This document shows positions 41,675-50,263 of a DNA stretch of 51,383 nucleotides, in pieces. Each line of letters starts with the position of its first letter. Within the stretch, counting starts at the first letter, position 1. Made by a program: the position numbers and the translations under genes. The notes below the pieces were generated by a model. It was not told the DNA's origin, did no database searches, and saw only the letters and a program-made list of their open reading frames with translations. Origin of the DNA: Alphaproteobacteria bacterium (GTDB lineage Bacteria; Pseudomonadota; Alphaproteobacteria; Acetobacterales; Acetobacteraceae); assembly GCA_017307285.1 (NCBI GenBank), contig JAFKFI010000088.1, positions 1 through 51,383 on the forward strand, in the 5' to 3' direction.

Positions 41675-43219
41675 ATGCCCGCCGACGATCCGTCCGCGAC
41701 ATCGGAAAAAATCCCGCATCTCGCGATCGTCACGACGTGCGCGATCGGCGCCACCTTGCTGCAATCGCTCGACCAGACCATCGCCAATGTTGCGCTGCCC
41801 TACATGCAGGGCAGCTTTTCGGCGAGCTACGACGAGATCACCTGGGTCGTCACCTCCTACATCACCGCCGCCGCGATCATGACCGCCCCCGTGGGCTGGC
41901 TTGCGTCGCGGTTCGGGCGCAAGCCGCTCTATGTCGTGTCCATCGTCGGCTTTACCATCGCCTCGATGCTGTGCGGCGCGGCGCAGTCGCTTGGGCAGAT
42001 CGTCCTGTTCCGACTGGTGCAAGGGATGTTCAGCGCCTCGCTGGTGCCGCTGTCGCAGGCGACCTTGTTCGACATCTACCCGCACGAGCGGCGCGGATTC
42101 GCGATGGCGATCTGGGGGATGGGGGTGATGATCGGCCCGATCATGGGGCCGACGCTCGGCGGCTATCTCACCGAGTGGTACAACTGGCGCTGGGTGTTCT
42201 ACATCAACCTGCCGTTCGGCACGATCGCCGCCGCCGGACTGTTCGCCTTCCTGCCCAACACCGAGAAGCAAGGCAGCCTGCGCTTCGACTGGCTCGGCTT
42301 CACCGTGCTCTCCGTCGGCATCGGCGCGCTGCAGCTGATGCTGGATCGGGGCAACAACCAGGATTGGTTCACCTCGGGCGAGATCATCGTCTCGGCGGTG
42401 CTCGCCGGGCTCGGGCTGTATCTCTTCGTCGTGCACATGATATGGGCGCCGCGCCCGCTGATCCGCCGCGAGCTGTTCCACGACCTCAACTTCACCGTCG
42501 GCCTGGTGATGATGTTCGCGGTCGGCACCATCCTGGTCTCCAGCCTCACCTTGATGACGCCGTGGCTCGAGGTGATGAGCAACTACCCGGTGGCGACGGC
42601 CGGGCTGGTGATGGCGCCGCGCGGCCTCGGCAATCTCGCCACCATCCTGCTGAGCGGCCGCCTCGCGACCCGCATGGACCCGCGCTACCTGGTCGGCTCC
42701 GGGATCGTGCTGATGTGCTACTCGTTCTGGCTGATGACGGGCTGGACGCCGGACGTGTCGCAGCGCGAGATCGTCGTCGCCATCGTCATACAGGGTGCCG
42801 GGCTCGGGTTCGTGTTTACCTCGTTGCAGCTGCTGGCCTTCGCCACCTTGCCGATCTCGCTGCGCACCGAGGGGGCATCGCTGTTCAGCCTGTCGCGCAA
42901 TGTCGGGGCGGCGATCGGCGTGTCGATCACCTCCTCGGTGCTGGCGCATTATTCGCAGGCGATGCACGAGATCATCGGCGGCGCGGCGACGCCGTTCAAT
43001 CGCGCGCTGCAAACCGTGCCGCTGCTCGATCCGGCCACCCCGGAGGGAGTCGCGACGCTCGACGGCATCGTCAATCATCAGGCGCAGATCGTCGCCTACA
43101 GCAACGACTACGTGCTGATGATCGCCGCCACCCTGCCGTCGCTGTTCTTGTTGCTGTTCATGCGCCACAAGCGGCACGGCGGCGCGCCGGCCGAGCAGCC
43201 GGTCCACGTCTCGGAGTGA
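41675..43219 (+). CDS. DHA2-family MFS exporter (EmrB-like)
   Basis: A 514-residue permease with 14 predicted membrane segments. Motifs are the N-terminal LLQSLDQTIANVALPYMQG (motif D1-like), GWLASRFGRKPLYVVSIVGF (motif A) and WRWVFYINLPFG after MGPTLGGYLTEWYN. EmrB-type proteins export drugs or fatty acids and usually work with an EmrA periplasmic adaptor. No adaptor or TolC-like gene is adjacent. It may be transcribed with the GST and phosphatase genes, although a hairpin intervenes. Confidence 0.9.
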   Translation: MPADDPSATSEKIPHLAIVTTCAIGATLLQSLDQTIANVALPYMQGSFSASYDEITWVVTSYITAAAIMTAPVGWLASRFGRKPLYVVSIVGFTIASMLCGAAQSLGQIVLFRLVQGMFSASLVPLSQATLFDIYPHERRGFAMAIWGMGVMIGPIMGPTLGGYLTEWYNWRWVFYINLPFGTIAAAGLFAFLPNTEKQGSLRFDWLGFTVLSVGIGALQLMLDRGNNQDWFTSGEIIVSAVLAGLGLYLFVVHMIWAPRPLIRRELFHDLNFTVGLVMMFAVGTILVSSLTLMTPWLEVMSNYPVATAGLVMAPRGLGNLATILLSGRLATRMDPRYLVGSGIVLMCYSFWLMTGWTPDVSQREIVVAIVIQGAGLGFVFTSLQLLAFATLPISLRTEGASLFSLSRNVGAAIGVSITSSVLAHYSQAMHEIIGGAATPFNRALQTVPLLDPATPEGVATLDGIVNHQAQIVAYSNDYVLMIAATLPSLFLLLFMRHKRHGGAPAEQPVHVSE

Positions 43220-43223
43220 TCGT

Positions 43224-43252
43224 GCCGGTGCTCCCGGCTTCCCAGCACCGGC
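43224..43252 (+). terminator. Hairpin after the DHA2 exporter
   Basis: GCCGGTGCT (43224-43232) pairs perfectly with AGCACCGGC (43244-43252) around an 11-base loop. It begins four bases after the exporter stop. There is no T-tract, so termination is uncertain and may be partial. Confidence 0.4.
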
Positions 43253-43302
43253 GGCTTCGGGCAGAGTCCCGCATCGAACCGCCAACCAGGAGGGAGAACG
43301 CG

Positions 43303-43917
43303 ATGAAGCTGCTATACGGACCCGGCACCTGCGCGCTCGGCATCCACGTGCTGCTCGAAGAGATCGGCAAGCCCTACGAGGCGCAGTCGGTCAATTTGCG
43401 CGAGGGCGAGCACACCAAGCCGCCCTTCACCGACGTGAACCCGAAATCCAAGGTGCCGACCCTGGTGCGCGACGACGGCTCGGTGCTCACCGAGTTCCCC
43501 GCCATCGCCTATTGGCTCGCCCGCACCAATCCCGGCCAGAAGCTGCTGCCCGATGGGTTCGACGAGCAGGCGCGGGTGCTGGAGGCGATGGATTTCGTTG
43601 TCGCCACCTTGCACATGCAAGGCTTCTCGCGACTGTTCCGCCCGACCAACTTCTCGCCCAACGCGAGCGACGAGGAGGCGGTGAAGACGCGCGGCAAGGA
43701 GATCATCGAGAAGGGCTTCGCGCTGCTCGACAAGCAGCTCGCGGGCAAGCAGTTCGTCGCCGGCACGTTCTCGGTGGCCGATTGCGCGCTGTTTTACGTG
43801 GAGTTCTGGTCCGGCCGGCTGGGCATCACTCTCCCGCCGAACCTCGCCGCGCATTTCGAGCGCATGAAGTCCCGCCCGGCGGTGCAGGCCGCGCTGAAGG
43901 CGGAAGGGCTCGCCTGA
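43303..43917 (+). CDS. Glutathione S-transferase (beta-class-like)
   Basis: A 204-residue GST. The thioredoxin-like N-terminal domain starts MKLLYGPGTCALGIHVLLEE, with a Cys at residue 10 as in bacterial beta-class enzymes. The cis-Pro and glutathione contacts are in KSKVPTLVRDDGSVLTE. The C-terminal helical domain includes FSVADCALFYVEFWSGRL (N-capping motif). The ATG follows GGAGGGAG closely. Substrates are unknown; detoxification is the usual role. Confidence 0.9.
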   Translation: MKLLYGPGTCALGIHVLLEEIGKPYEAQSVNLREGEHTKPPFTDVNPKSKVPTLVRDDGSVLTEFPAIAYWLARTNPGQKLLPDGFDEQARVLEAMDFVVATLHMQGFSRLFRPTNFSPNASDEEAVKTRGKEIIEKGFALLDKQLAGKQFVAGTFSVADCALFYVEFWSGRLGITLPPNLAAHFERMKSRPAVQAALKAEGLA

Positions 43918-43920
43918 GCG

Positions 43921-44520
43921 GTGACGGACGGCACTCCCCCGGCTTCGCCGGTGCCGCGGGCGACCATCGCCCGCATCGGGTTTTGGTTTCTGCGGCACGG
44001 TCAGACGGATTGGAACGCCCGGGATCTCTCCCAGGGCAATGTCGATATTCCGCTGAACGAGACCGGGCTCGCGCAGGCGCACGCGGCGGCGGCGCGGCTG
44101 CGCGGCCGGGGGATCGCCAGCATCTTGACCTCCCCGCTCTCCCGCGCCCGCGTCACCGCCGAGATCGCCGGTAACGCCCTCGGGCTGCCGGTGGTGGTCG
44201 AGGAGGGGCTGCGCGAGGTGGCGTTCGGCGTGCAGGAGGGCCAGCCGATGGCCGGCTGGTTCCCCGAATGGGTCGCCGGCCACTTCACCCCGGAGGGCGC
44301 CGAGAGCTTTTCCGCGTTGCGCGAGCGCGGCGTGGAAGCGATCAACCGCGCGCTGGGCTACCCGCCCGCGGTGCTGGTGGTGGCGCACGGCGCGCTGTTC
44401 CGCGCGCTCCGCGCCGCGATGGGCATGGAGCCCAACATCCGCACGCAGAACGCCGTGCCGATCTTCTGCCACCCGCCAGCCGCCGAGGCTGGTGCCTGGA
44501 CCCTCGAGCCCGTGTCCTGA
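43921..44520 (+). CDS. Histidine phosphatase family protein
   Basis: A 199-residue phosphoglycerate-mutase-like phosphatase. The catalytic motif is FWFLRHGQTDWNARDLSQG, followed by LNETGLAQAHAAAARL, LTSPLSRARVTAEIAG, the acid-donor region LREVAFGVQEGQPM and the second catalytic His in VLVVAHGALFRALRAAMG. It starts with GTG three bases after the GST stop. The substrate is not evident. Confidence 0.9.
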   Translation: MTDGTPPASPVPRATIARIGFWFLRHGQTDWNARDLSQGNVDIPLNETGLAQAHAAAARLRGRGIASILTSPLSRARVTAEIAGNALGLPVVVEEGLREVAFGVQEGQPMAGWFPEWVAGHFTPEGAESFSALRERGVEAINRALGYPPAVLVVAHGALFRALRAAMGMEPNIRTQNAVPIFCHPPAAEAGAWTLEPVS

Positions 44521-44531
44521 AGGAGGCCGCC

Positions 44532-45131
44532 TTGACCGAGCCGCGTCCTTTCTATCACGACGGAATGCGTGCGTTGCAGGACCGCTTCGACGGCCGGCGT
44601 GTCGCCGACCGGCTGGCCGAGCGCCGGCGGCGCTATGACTTCTGGGACGAGGACCGTGCGTTGATCGAGGCGGCGCCGTTCTTCTTCATTGCCACTTCAT
44701 ACGGCGAGTATGTCGATTGTAGCATGCGCTCGGGCGTCCCCGGCTTCGTCAAGATCGTCGGGCCGGGTGTGCTGGAGTTTCCCGAATACGACGGCAATTC
44801 GATGTATCGAACCCTGGGCAACATCGCCCGCAACCCGAGCGTCGGGCTGTTGTTCGTCAAGTTCGATGGCAAGAGCTACCGCATCCGGGTCAACGGCCGG
44901 GCGACCATTCTCGACGACGCGGCATCGCTAGCTCGGCACCACGGGGCCAAGCTCGTCGTCCGCGTCGAGTGCGAGCTCTACTCCAACTGCCCGCGCGCGG
45001 TGCACGATTTGGAGCACGGCGAGCTGTCCGCCTACATGCCACGGCCCGGCTATGAACCGCCGGCGCCGGAATGGAAGAGCCGCGACTATATCCGCGATGT
45101 GCTCCCGGGGGGCGATCCGCATAGGACGTGA
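44532..45131 (+). CDS. Pyridoxamine 5'-phosphate oxidase family flavoprotein
   Basis: A split-barrel FMN-binding protein of 199 residues. Family blocks are FDGRRVADRLAERRRRYDFW, APFFFIATSYGEYVDCSMRSG, VLEFPEYDGNSMYRTLGNIA and VGLLFVKFDGKSYRIRVNGRA. Best start is the TTG at 44532, because AGGAGG lies five bases upstream; ATG 44563 would lose part of the first helix. It follows the phosphatase by 11 bases. Members of this group are often annotated as uncharacterised oxidases. Confidence 0.85.
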   Translation: MTEPRPFYHDGMRALQDRFDGRRVADRLAERRRRYDFWDEDRALIEAAPFFFIATSYGEYVDCSMRSGVPGFVKIVGPGVLEFPEYDGNSMYRTLGNIARNPSVGLLFVKFDGKSYRIRVNGRATILDDAASLARHHGAKLVVRVECELYSNCPRAVHDLEHGELSAYMPRPGYEPPAPEWKSRDYIRDVLPGGDPHRT

Positions 45132-45161
45132 TCGCCGCCGGCCGCCACGAGAAGCTAGATT

Positions 45162-45389
45162 CTAGGCCTTCTTGATCCCGAGGCCGGCGAATTTCTTGTT
45201 GAATTTCGCCACCTGGCCGCCGGTGTCCATGATCCGCTGCTGCCCGGTCCAGGCGGGATGGGATTTCGGGTCGATGTCCAGCCGGAGCGTCTCGCCCGGC
45301 TTGCCGTAGCAAGACCGTGTCTTGAACTCGGTCCCGTCGGTCATGATGACCGTGATCTCATGGTAGTCGGGGTGAATGCCGGACTTCAT
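45162..45389 (-). CDS. rpmE: 50S ribosomal protein L31
   Basis: A 75-residue ribosomal protein. The sequence [44 protein letters not shown] and [13 protein letters not shown] matches alphaproteobacterial L31. Only one Cys remains, so it is the zinc-free form without the CxxC pair. It stands alone and faces the flavoprotein gene with 30 bases between stops. Confidence 0.95.
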   Translation of the reverse strand: MKSGIHPDYHEITVIMTDGTEFKTRSCYGKPGETLRLDIDPKSHPAWTGQQRIMDTGGQVAKFNKKFAGLGIKKA

Positions 45390-45483
45390 CGGAATGCTCT
45401 CCTGTGGCAGGCCGATCCCGACCGGCCCGCGAGGGGCGGCGTATACCGCCCCTGCCGGCTCGACTCAAGCCAGAGCGGCGGCC

Positions 45484-46002
45484 TCAGCCTCGGTGATGGC
45501 CCTCATGCCGCTGATGGGCACGCTCGGCATAGCTGCGGAACACCTGATCGGCGGTGTGCTTCTGCTCAGCCGACATGGAGTTGTAGAGCGCCTCGAAGGC
45601 GGGGACGAGCTTCTGCACGTCCTGGGCGTGCGCCTCGGCGAGCTTGGCGTAGGACTGCATGTTGTCGAGCGCGCTCATCTCCTGCACGCGCTGCGAGCGC
45701 TGTTGATAGTCCTGGTCCATCTGCTTTGCATTGTCGCGCATCACCTGGGCGAACTGGTTCCATTGTTGCTCCTGCGCCGGCGTGATCTTGAGGCGGGCGT
45801 GCAGGTTGGTGATGCGCTTCTCCACCCGATCCTCGTGGCGGCCGGCCTTGCCGGCATCCGCCATCGGAGTCGTCTGGTGCGTGGCACTTGTGCCGCCCGT
45901 ATCGGCGGGGTTGGCGGGAGCGGTGCCCTGCGCCCAGGCGCCCACCGGCAGGGCGAGTGCCGCGGCGAGCAAGGCGGAGCGGGAAAGCTGGAACGGCGTC
46001 AT
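45484..46002 (-). CDS. Spy/CpxP-like periplasmic protein
   Basis: A 172-residue secreted helical protein with LTxxQ-type features. The signal peptide is MTPFQLSRSALLAAALALPV with cleavage near AWA-Q. It carries RVEKRITNLHARLKITPAQEQQW (the LTxxQ position reads ITPAQ) and YAKLAEAHAQDVQKLVPAFEAL plus SMSAEQKHTADQVF. Spy-like proteins are periplasmic chaperones or envelope-stress sensors. The ATG at 46002 follows AGGGAG. A weak EcfG-like site (GCAAC-N17-CGTT on the minus strand, 46076 to 46051) lies upstream. Confidence 0.82.
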   Translation of the reverse strand: MTPFQLSRSALLAAALALPVGAWAQGTAPANPADTGGTSATHQTTPMADAGKAGRHEDRVEKRITNLHARLKITPAQEQQWNQFAQVMRDNAKQMDQDYQQRSQRVQEMSALDNMQSYAKLAEAHAQDVQKLVPAFEALYNSMSAEQKHTADQVFRSYAERAHQRHEGHHRG

Positions 46003-46227
46003 CGTCGGTGGTCTCCCTTTCAAGGCTCGGCAAGGGCCGGTCGCGATCCGAACGTCGGGTTTTGCCGGGCAGTTGCGCCTTGTGGGCCCGGTTTGTGGCG
46101 GCAAGGCAGGCAGGATGTGGAACCATCAAGGCGGGCCGCCGCGGGAACGCCGCAATCCAGACCGCGTATTGCGCGGCTCCCAGGCCGCATCTAGCGTCGC
46201 GGTTGCATCGCCTGGTCGGTCATCGGC

Positions 46228-47088
46228 ATGAACTTCCTGTCCATCCAGTCCTGGGTCGCCTACGGCCATGTCGGCAATGCCAGCGCCGTCTTCCCGCTGC
46301 AGCGCCTCGGCGTCGAGGTCTGGGCGATCAACACGGTGCAGTTCTCCAACCACACCGGCTACGGCACCTGGACCGGCCAGGTGTTCACCGGCGAGGACGT
46401 GCGCCGGCTGGTCGACGGCATCGAGCAGCGCGACGTGCTCGGGCGCTGCGACGCCGTGCTGTCCGGCTACATGGGCGACCAGGCGATCGGCGAGGCGATC
46501 CTCGATGCGGTGGCGCGGGTGCGGCGGGCAAATCCGCGCGCCATCTATTGCTGCGATCCGGTGATTGGCGACGAGAATACCGGCGTCTATGTGCGCCCCG
46601 GCATCGCCGAGCTGATGCGCGACCGCGCCTTGCCGGTGGCCGACATCGCCACGCCCAACCAGTTCGAGGTGGGCCAGCTGACAGGCCAAAGCTGCGCGAC
46701 CCTCACGCAGGCCAAGCAAGCGGTCGCCGCGCTGCAATCGCGGATGCGGCGGGACGGGCCGCGCACCGTGCTGCTGACCAGCCTGCGCACGGAGGAGACG
46801 CCGGTGGATCGCATCGACCTGCTCGCGGCGGAGGCTGGCGCGTGCCATCTTCTTCGCACGCCCTTGCTCGGGCTTGACGTGAACGGCGCCGGGGATGCGA
46901 TCGCCGCTCTATTCACCTTTCACCGGCTCCGCAGCGGCAGCGCCGCCGCTGCCCTCGAAGCGGCCGCCTCCTCGGTGTTCGGCCTGCTGCGGCGCACGGC
47001 GGAGGCCGGCTCGCGCGAAATCCTGACGGTCGCGGCGCAGGACGAATTCGTCACGCCCTCCACCCGATTCGCGAGCCAGCCCTGTTGA
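46228..47088 (+). CDS. pdxY: Pyridoxal kinase
   Basis: A 286-residue ribokinase-like PdxY enzyme for vitamin B6 salvage. Motifs are MNFLSIQSWVAYGHVGNASA at the start, VEVWAINTVQFSNHTGYG, CCDPVIGDENTGVYV, ADIATPNQFEVGQLTG and the anion-hole/catalytic LDVNGAGDAIAALF. It is divergent from the Spy-like gene, with 225 bases between. The next gene, an ABC exporter, begins 17 bases later, so they are probably co-transcribed. Confidence 0.94.
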   Translation: MNFLSIQSWVAYGHVGNASAVFPLQRLGVEVWAINTVQFSNHTGYGTWTGQVFTGEDVRRLVDGIEQRDVLGRCDAVLSGYMGDQAIGEAILDAVARVRRANPRAIYCCDPVIGDENTGVYVRPGIAELMRDRALPVADIATPNQFEVGQLTGQSCATLTQAKQAVAALQSRMRRDGPRTVLLTSLRTEETPVDRIDLLAAEAGACHLLRTPLLGLDVNGAGDAIAALFTFHRLRSGSAAAALEAAASSVFGLLRRTAEAGSREILTVAAQDEFVTPSTRFASQPC

Positions 47089-47104
47089 CCGGCGACATGC
47101 TCCG

Positions 47105-48877
47105 ATGCGGTTCATAAGGGTCTACGCCCGCGTTCTCGGCCTGCTCGGCGCGGATCGAAGGATCGCGGTGTTCCTCGTGCTCGCCAACCTCGCGGTGGCC
47201 GGGCTGCAATTCCTCGACCCCGTGCTGTTCGGCCGGGTCATCGACCTGCTTGCCCGCTCCGGCGACCTGACGAGCGAGGTGCTGTGGAGTCAGGCCACCG
47301 CGCTGCTTGGCTTGTGGGCCGCCGTGGGCCTCGGCGGCATCGCGGCGAACATCGCGGTGGCGCTGCAATCCGAGCGGCTGGCGCACCGCAACCGCCTGCT
47401 GGCGATGAGCCGCTTCTTCGGCCACGTGCTCGGCCTGCCGCTGTCGTTTCACGGCGACACGCATTCGGGGCGGCTCATCAAGATGATGGTCGCGGGCTCG
47501 GATGCGCTGTTCAGCCTGTGGCTGACCTTCTTTCGCGAGCAGCTGGCGACTTTTCTTGCCGTGATCGTGCTTCTGCCGCTGACCGTGCTGCTCAACTGGC
47601 GCCTGGCGCTGGCGCTGATCGTGCTGGTGATCGTTTACTGCGTCGTCACCCTCGTCATCATCCGCTCGACCGAGGCGGCGCAGCGCCGGGTGGAGACCTT
47701 CAACTCCAACCTGGCCGGCACGGCGCAGGACGCGCTGGCCAACATCATGGTGGTACAGTCCTTCACCCGGCTACGTGCGGAGACGCGGCTGTTCGGCGAC
47801 ATCGCGGCCCAGGTGATCGCGCATCAGTTCCCGGTGCTGAACTGGTGGGCAGTGGTGAACGTGCTGACACGGGCGGCCAGCACGGTCGCGGTCATCACCA
47901 TCGTGGTCATCGGCACGCTCTTGCATATCGTCGGCAAGGCGGAGGTGGGCGAGATCGTCTCGTTCATGGGCTTCGCCACGTTGCTGATCGGCCGTCTCGA
48001 ATCCGCGGTTTCGTTCGCCTCCAGCCTGTTCTTCCGGTTGCCGGCGATGGAGGATTTCTTCGGCGTGCTCGACGCCGGCAGCTCGGTCCCGGAGAAGCCG
48101 GACGCAAGCGAACTCGTCGCCAGTGCGGGCGAGGTGGTGTTCGAGGATGTCTCGTTTGCGTATCCGGGCGGGCCGAACATCCTCACGAACGTATCGTTCA
48201 CCGCCAAGCCCGGTACCGCGACCGCGCTGGTCGGCCAGACCGGCGCGGGCAAATCCACGGCGATGAGCTTGTTGCAACGGCTATGGGACCCGGTCGCGGG
48301 GCGCATCCTGATCGATGGGCAGGATCTGCGAGACGTGACGCTGGAAAGCCTGCGCCGGGCGATCGGCGTCGTGTTCCAGGAGAGCATGCTGTTCAACCGC
48401 TCGATCCGCGACAATCTGCTGATCGGCCGGCCGGAAGCGACCCAGGAAGAGCTCGAGCACGCCTGCCGGCAGGCCGACGCGCACGAATTCATCATCCGCC
48501 AGCCGCGCGGCTACGACACCATGATCGGCGAGCGCGGCAGCACCTTGTCCGGCGGTCAGCGCCAACGTCTCGCGATCGCCCGTGCCCTGCTGAAGAATCC
48601 GCCCATTCTCATCCTCGACGAGGCGACCAGCGCGCTCGACGCGGCGACCGAGGCGCGGGTCGGACGGGCGCTGCGGGTACTGATGCAAGGGCGGACGACG
48701 TTCATCATCGCGCACCGCTTGTCCACGGTGCGGGACGCGGACGAGATCCTGGTGTTCGACACCGGCCGCATCGTCGAACGCGGCGGCTTCGGCGAGCTGC
48801 TCGACCGCAACGGCCGGTTCGCCGAGCTGGTGCAGACCCAGCTCGCTGCCGCCCCGCAGCCCCAGGCGGCGGACTGA
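47105..48877 (+). CDS. ABC exporter, NdvA/ChvA-like (beta-glucan type)
   Basis: A 590-residue half-transporter with an N-terminal membrane domain fused to an ATPase. The membrane half reads FLDPVLFGRVIDLL and NWWAVVNVLTRAASTVAVITI, close to the pattern of NdvA/ChvA cyclic beta-1,2-glucan exporters. ATPase motifs are Walker A VGQTGAGKST near residues 376-384, signature TLSGGQRQRLAIARAL and Walker B PILILDEATSALD. No cyclic glucan synthase (ndvB/chvB) lies in the window, so the cargo is uncertain; the name rests on overall similarity. Confidence 0.88.
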   Translation: MRFIRVYARVLGLLGADRRIAVFLVLANLAVAGLQFLDPVLFGRVIDLLARSGDLTSEVLWSQATALLGLWAAVGLGGIAANIAVALQSERLAHRNRLLAMSRFFGHVLGLPLSFHGDTHSGRLIKMMVAGSDALFSLWLTFFREQLATFLAVIVLLPLTVLLNWRLALALIVLVIVYCVVTLVIIRSTEAAQRRVETFNSNLAGTAQDALANIMVVQSFTRLRAETRLFGDIAAQVIAHQFPVLNWWAVVNVLTRAASTVAVITIVVIGTLLHIVGKAEVGEIVSFMGFATLLIGRLESAVSFASSLFFRLPAMEDFFGVLDAGSSVPEKPDASELVASAGEVVFEDVSFAYPGGPNILTNVSFTAKPGTATALVGQTGAGKSTAMSLLQRLWDPVAGRILIDGQDLRDVTLESLRRAIGVVFQESMLFNRSIRDNLLIGRPEATQEELEHACRQADAHEFIIRQPRGYDTMIGERGSTLSGGQRQRLAIARALLKNPPILILDEATSALDAATEARVGRALRVLMQGRTTFIIAHRLSTVRDADEILVFDTGRIVERGGFGELLDRNGRFAELVQTQLAAAPQPQAAD

Positions 48878-48879
48878 CC

Positions 48880-49668
48880 GTGACCTATCTCGGAGTAGCG
48901 GCCACGGTGCTGGGGGCCGGCCTGGCCGCGGGCTTGTCGGCCTGGGCGATGCGGCGGGTGGTGCGGTTCGAGGCGCTGCGCCACCATCACGAGATCGGTA
49001 GCGCGGTGTTCCTGCAGCTCGGCGTGATCTACGCGGTGTTGCTGGCCTTCGTGTTCAACGAGGTGTGGAGCGAGTACAACACGGCGGCCAACGCCATCGA
49101 CCAGGAGTGCGGCAGCCTGCATGGTGCCTCGATCCTCGCCAGCGCCTTGCCGGCAGAGACCGGCACGCCGACCGAGCTCGCCATCCGAAAGTATCTACGC
49201 ACCGTGATCGAGAGCGAATGGCCGGCTATGGAACGGCGGCAAGCCAGCCCGCAAGCTCGGCAGGATTTCGAGGCGATCTGGCAAGGCATCGCCGACCGGG
49301 ATGTGAGCAAGGGGATGGACGACCCGACCCGGAGCCAACTGATGGCCCAGCTGTCGAACGCGCATCAGTGGCGGGAGACCCGACTGTTCCAGATGACGTT
49401 GCACGTGCCCGGCCTAATGTGGGTCCTGCTGATCGGCCTCGGGGTGATCCTGATCGCCTTTTTGCTGTGTTTCGGCATCGTCTATGTCGGCTCGCAGATC
49501 ATGTTCACGGCGACCTTCGCCGCGTCGATCGCCCTCGTGCTGGTCCTCGTGCACTGTCTCGACTTTCCCTTCGAGGGCGCGCTCCGGCTCCCGCCGACGG
49601 ATTTCCAGGCTACCCTGCAAAAAGTGGCCGCCGATCAGGGCGGGGTTCATGCGACCTCCGGGCAATGA
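48880..49668 (+). CDS. DUF4239 membrane protein
   Basis: A 262-residue inner-membrane protein of the DUF4239 family. Two hydrophobic segments lie near the start (TYLGVAATVLGAGLAAGLSA and AVFLQLGVIYAVLLAFVF) and two near the end (PGLMWVLLIGLGVILIAFLL and IMFTATFAASIALVLVLVHCL), with a soluble middle domain. The GTG at 48880 begins three bases after the ABC exporter stop. The function is unknown. Tight spacing suggests it belongs to the pdxY-exporter operon. Confidence 0.83.
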   Translation: MTYLGVAATVLGAGLAAGLSAWAMRRVVRFEALRHHHEIGSAVFLQLGVIYAVLLAFVFNEVWSEYNTAANAIDQECGSLHGASILASALPAETGTPTELAIRKYLRTVIESEWPAMERRQASPQARQDFEAIWQGIADRDVSKGMDDPTRSQLMAQLSNAHQWRETRLFQMTLHVPGLMWVLLIGLGVILIAFLLCFGIVYVGSQIMFTATFAASIALVLVLVHCLDFPFEGALRLPPTDFQATLQKVAADQGGVHATSGQ

Positions 49669-49681
49669 GGAGACCCAATCC

Positions 49682-50263
49682 ATGTCCATCACGACCAGCA
49701 ATCTGAGCCCGTCGGGGCCGGCGGGGGCGCGGCATCGTTGGGGATGGTTCGTGGTCCTCGGCGTCCTGCTGATCGCGATCGGCATCTTTGCCTGGATCGA
49801 GGTCGTCACCGCGACGATCGCCGGCGTCATCGTGCTGGGCGCCGCGTTGCTGGTCGGCGGCATCTTCCAGATCATCCACGCCTTCGCGGTGCGCGCCTGG
49901 AGCGGGTTCTTCCTGCATGTCCTGATGGGCATCGTCTACGTCATTGGCGGGCTGTTGTTGATGAACGACCCGCTGCCCGGCGCGATCGTCGTCACGTTGT
50001 TCGTCGCGATCTGCCTCGTGGTCGCCGGAATCTTCCGCATGGTGCTCGCCGTGCGGCACCGCGAGCTGACCGGCTGGTGGCTGATGCTGTTCAGCGGCCT
50101 CATCACCCTGCTGATCGGGCTGTTGATCTATGCCTCGTTGCCGTGGTCCAGCCTGTGGGTCATCGGTACTCTGATTGCCGTGGAGCTGGTCATTCACGGC
50201 ATTACCTGGATCCAGTTCGGCCTGATGCTGCGGCGGATGCCGCAAGTGGGAGCGACGGCATGA
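49682..50263 (+). CDS. HdeD-family membrane protein
   Basis: A 193-residue protein with six predicted membrane segments in three pairs, typical of HdeD (DUF308). Examples are WGWFVVLGVLLIAIGIFAWI, TIAGVIVLGAALLVGGIFQII and HVLMGIVYVIGGLLLMNDPL. HdeD is linked to acid resistance in E. coli, but its action is not defined. The ATG follows GAGGAG. Its stop overlaps the next start by four bases (ATGA). Confidence 0.9.
   Translation: MSITTSNLSPSGPAGARHRWGWFVVLGVLLIAIGIFAWIEVVTATIAGVIVLGAALLVGGIFQIIHAFAVRAWSGFFLHVLMGIVYVIGGLLLMNDPLPGAIVVTLFVAICLVVAGIFRMVLAVRHRELTGWWLMLFSGLITLLIGLLIYASLPWSSLWVIGTLIAVELVIHGITWIQFGLMLRRMPQVGATA

Noticed and set aside
41657-43285. A 542-codon open frame on the minus strand opposite the DHA2 exporter
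   Set aside because: It is rich in Arg, His, Asp and Gln as expected of an antisense shadow in G+C-rich DNA. The plus strand encodes a clear 14-segment transporter.
41551-43302. A 788-codon plus-strand frame ending in the GST
   Set aside because: Everything before 43303 is an out-of-frame reading of the exporter. GST homology and a good ribosome-binding site begin at 43303.
47284-48880. A long plus-strand frame that overlaps the NdvA-like exporter and runs into the DUF4239 gene
   Set aside because: Only the part after 48880 is protein-like; the rest is an out-of-frame reading of the exporter. It is not a fusion.
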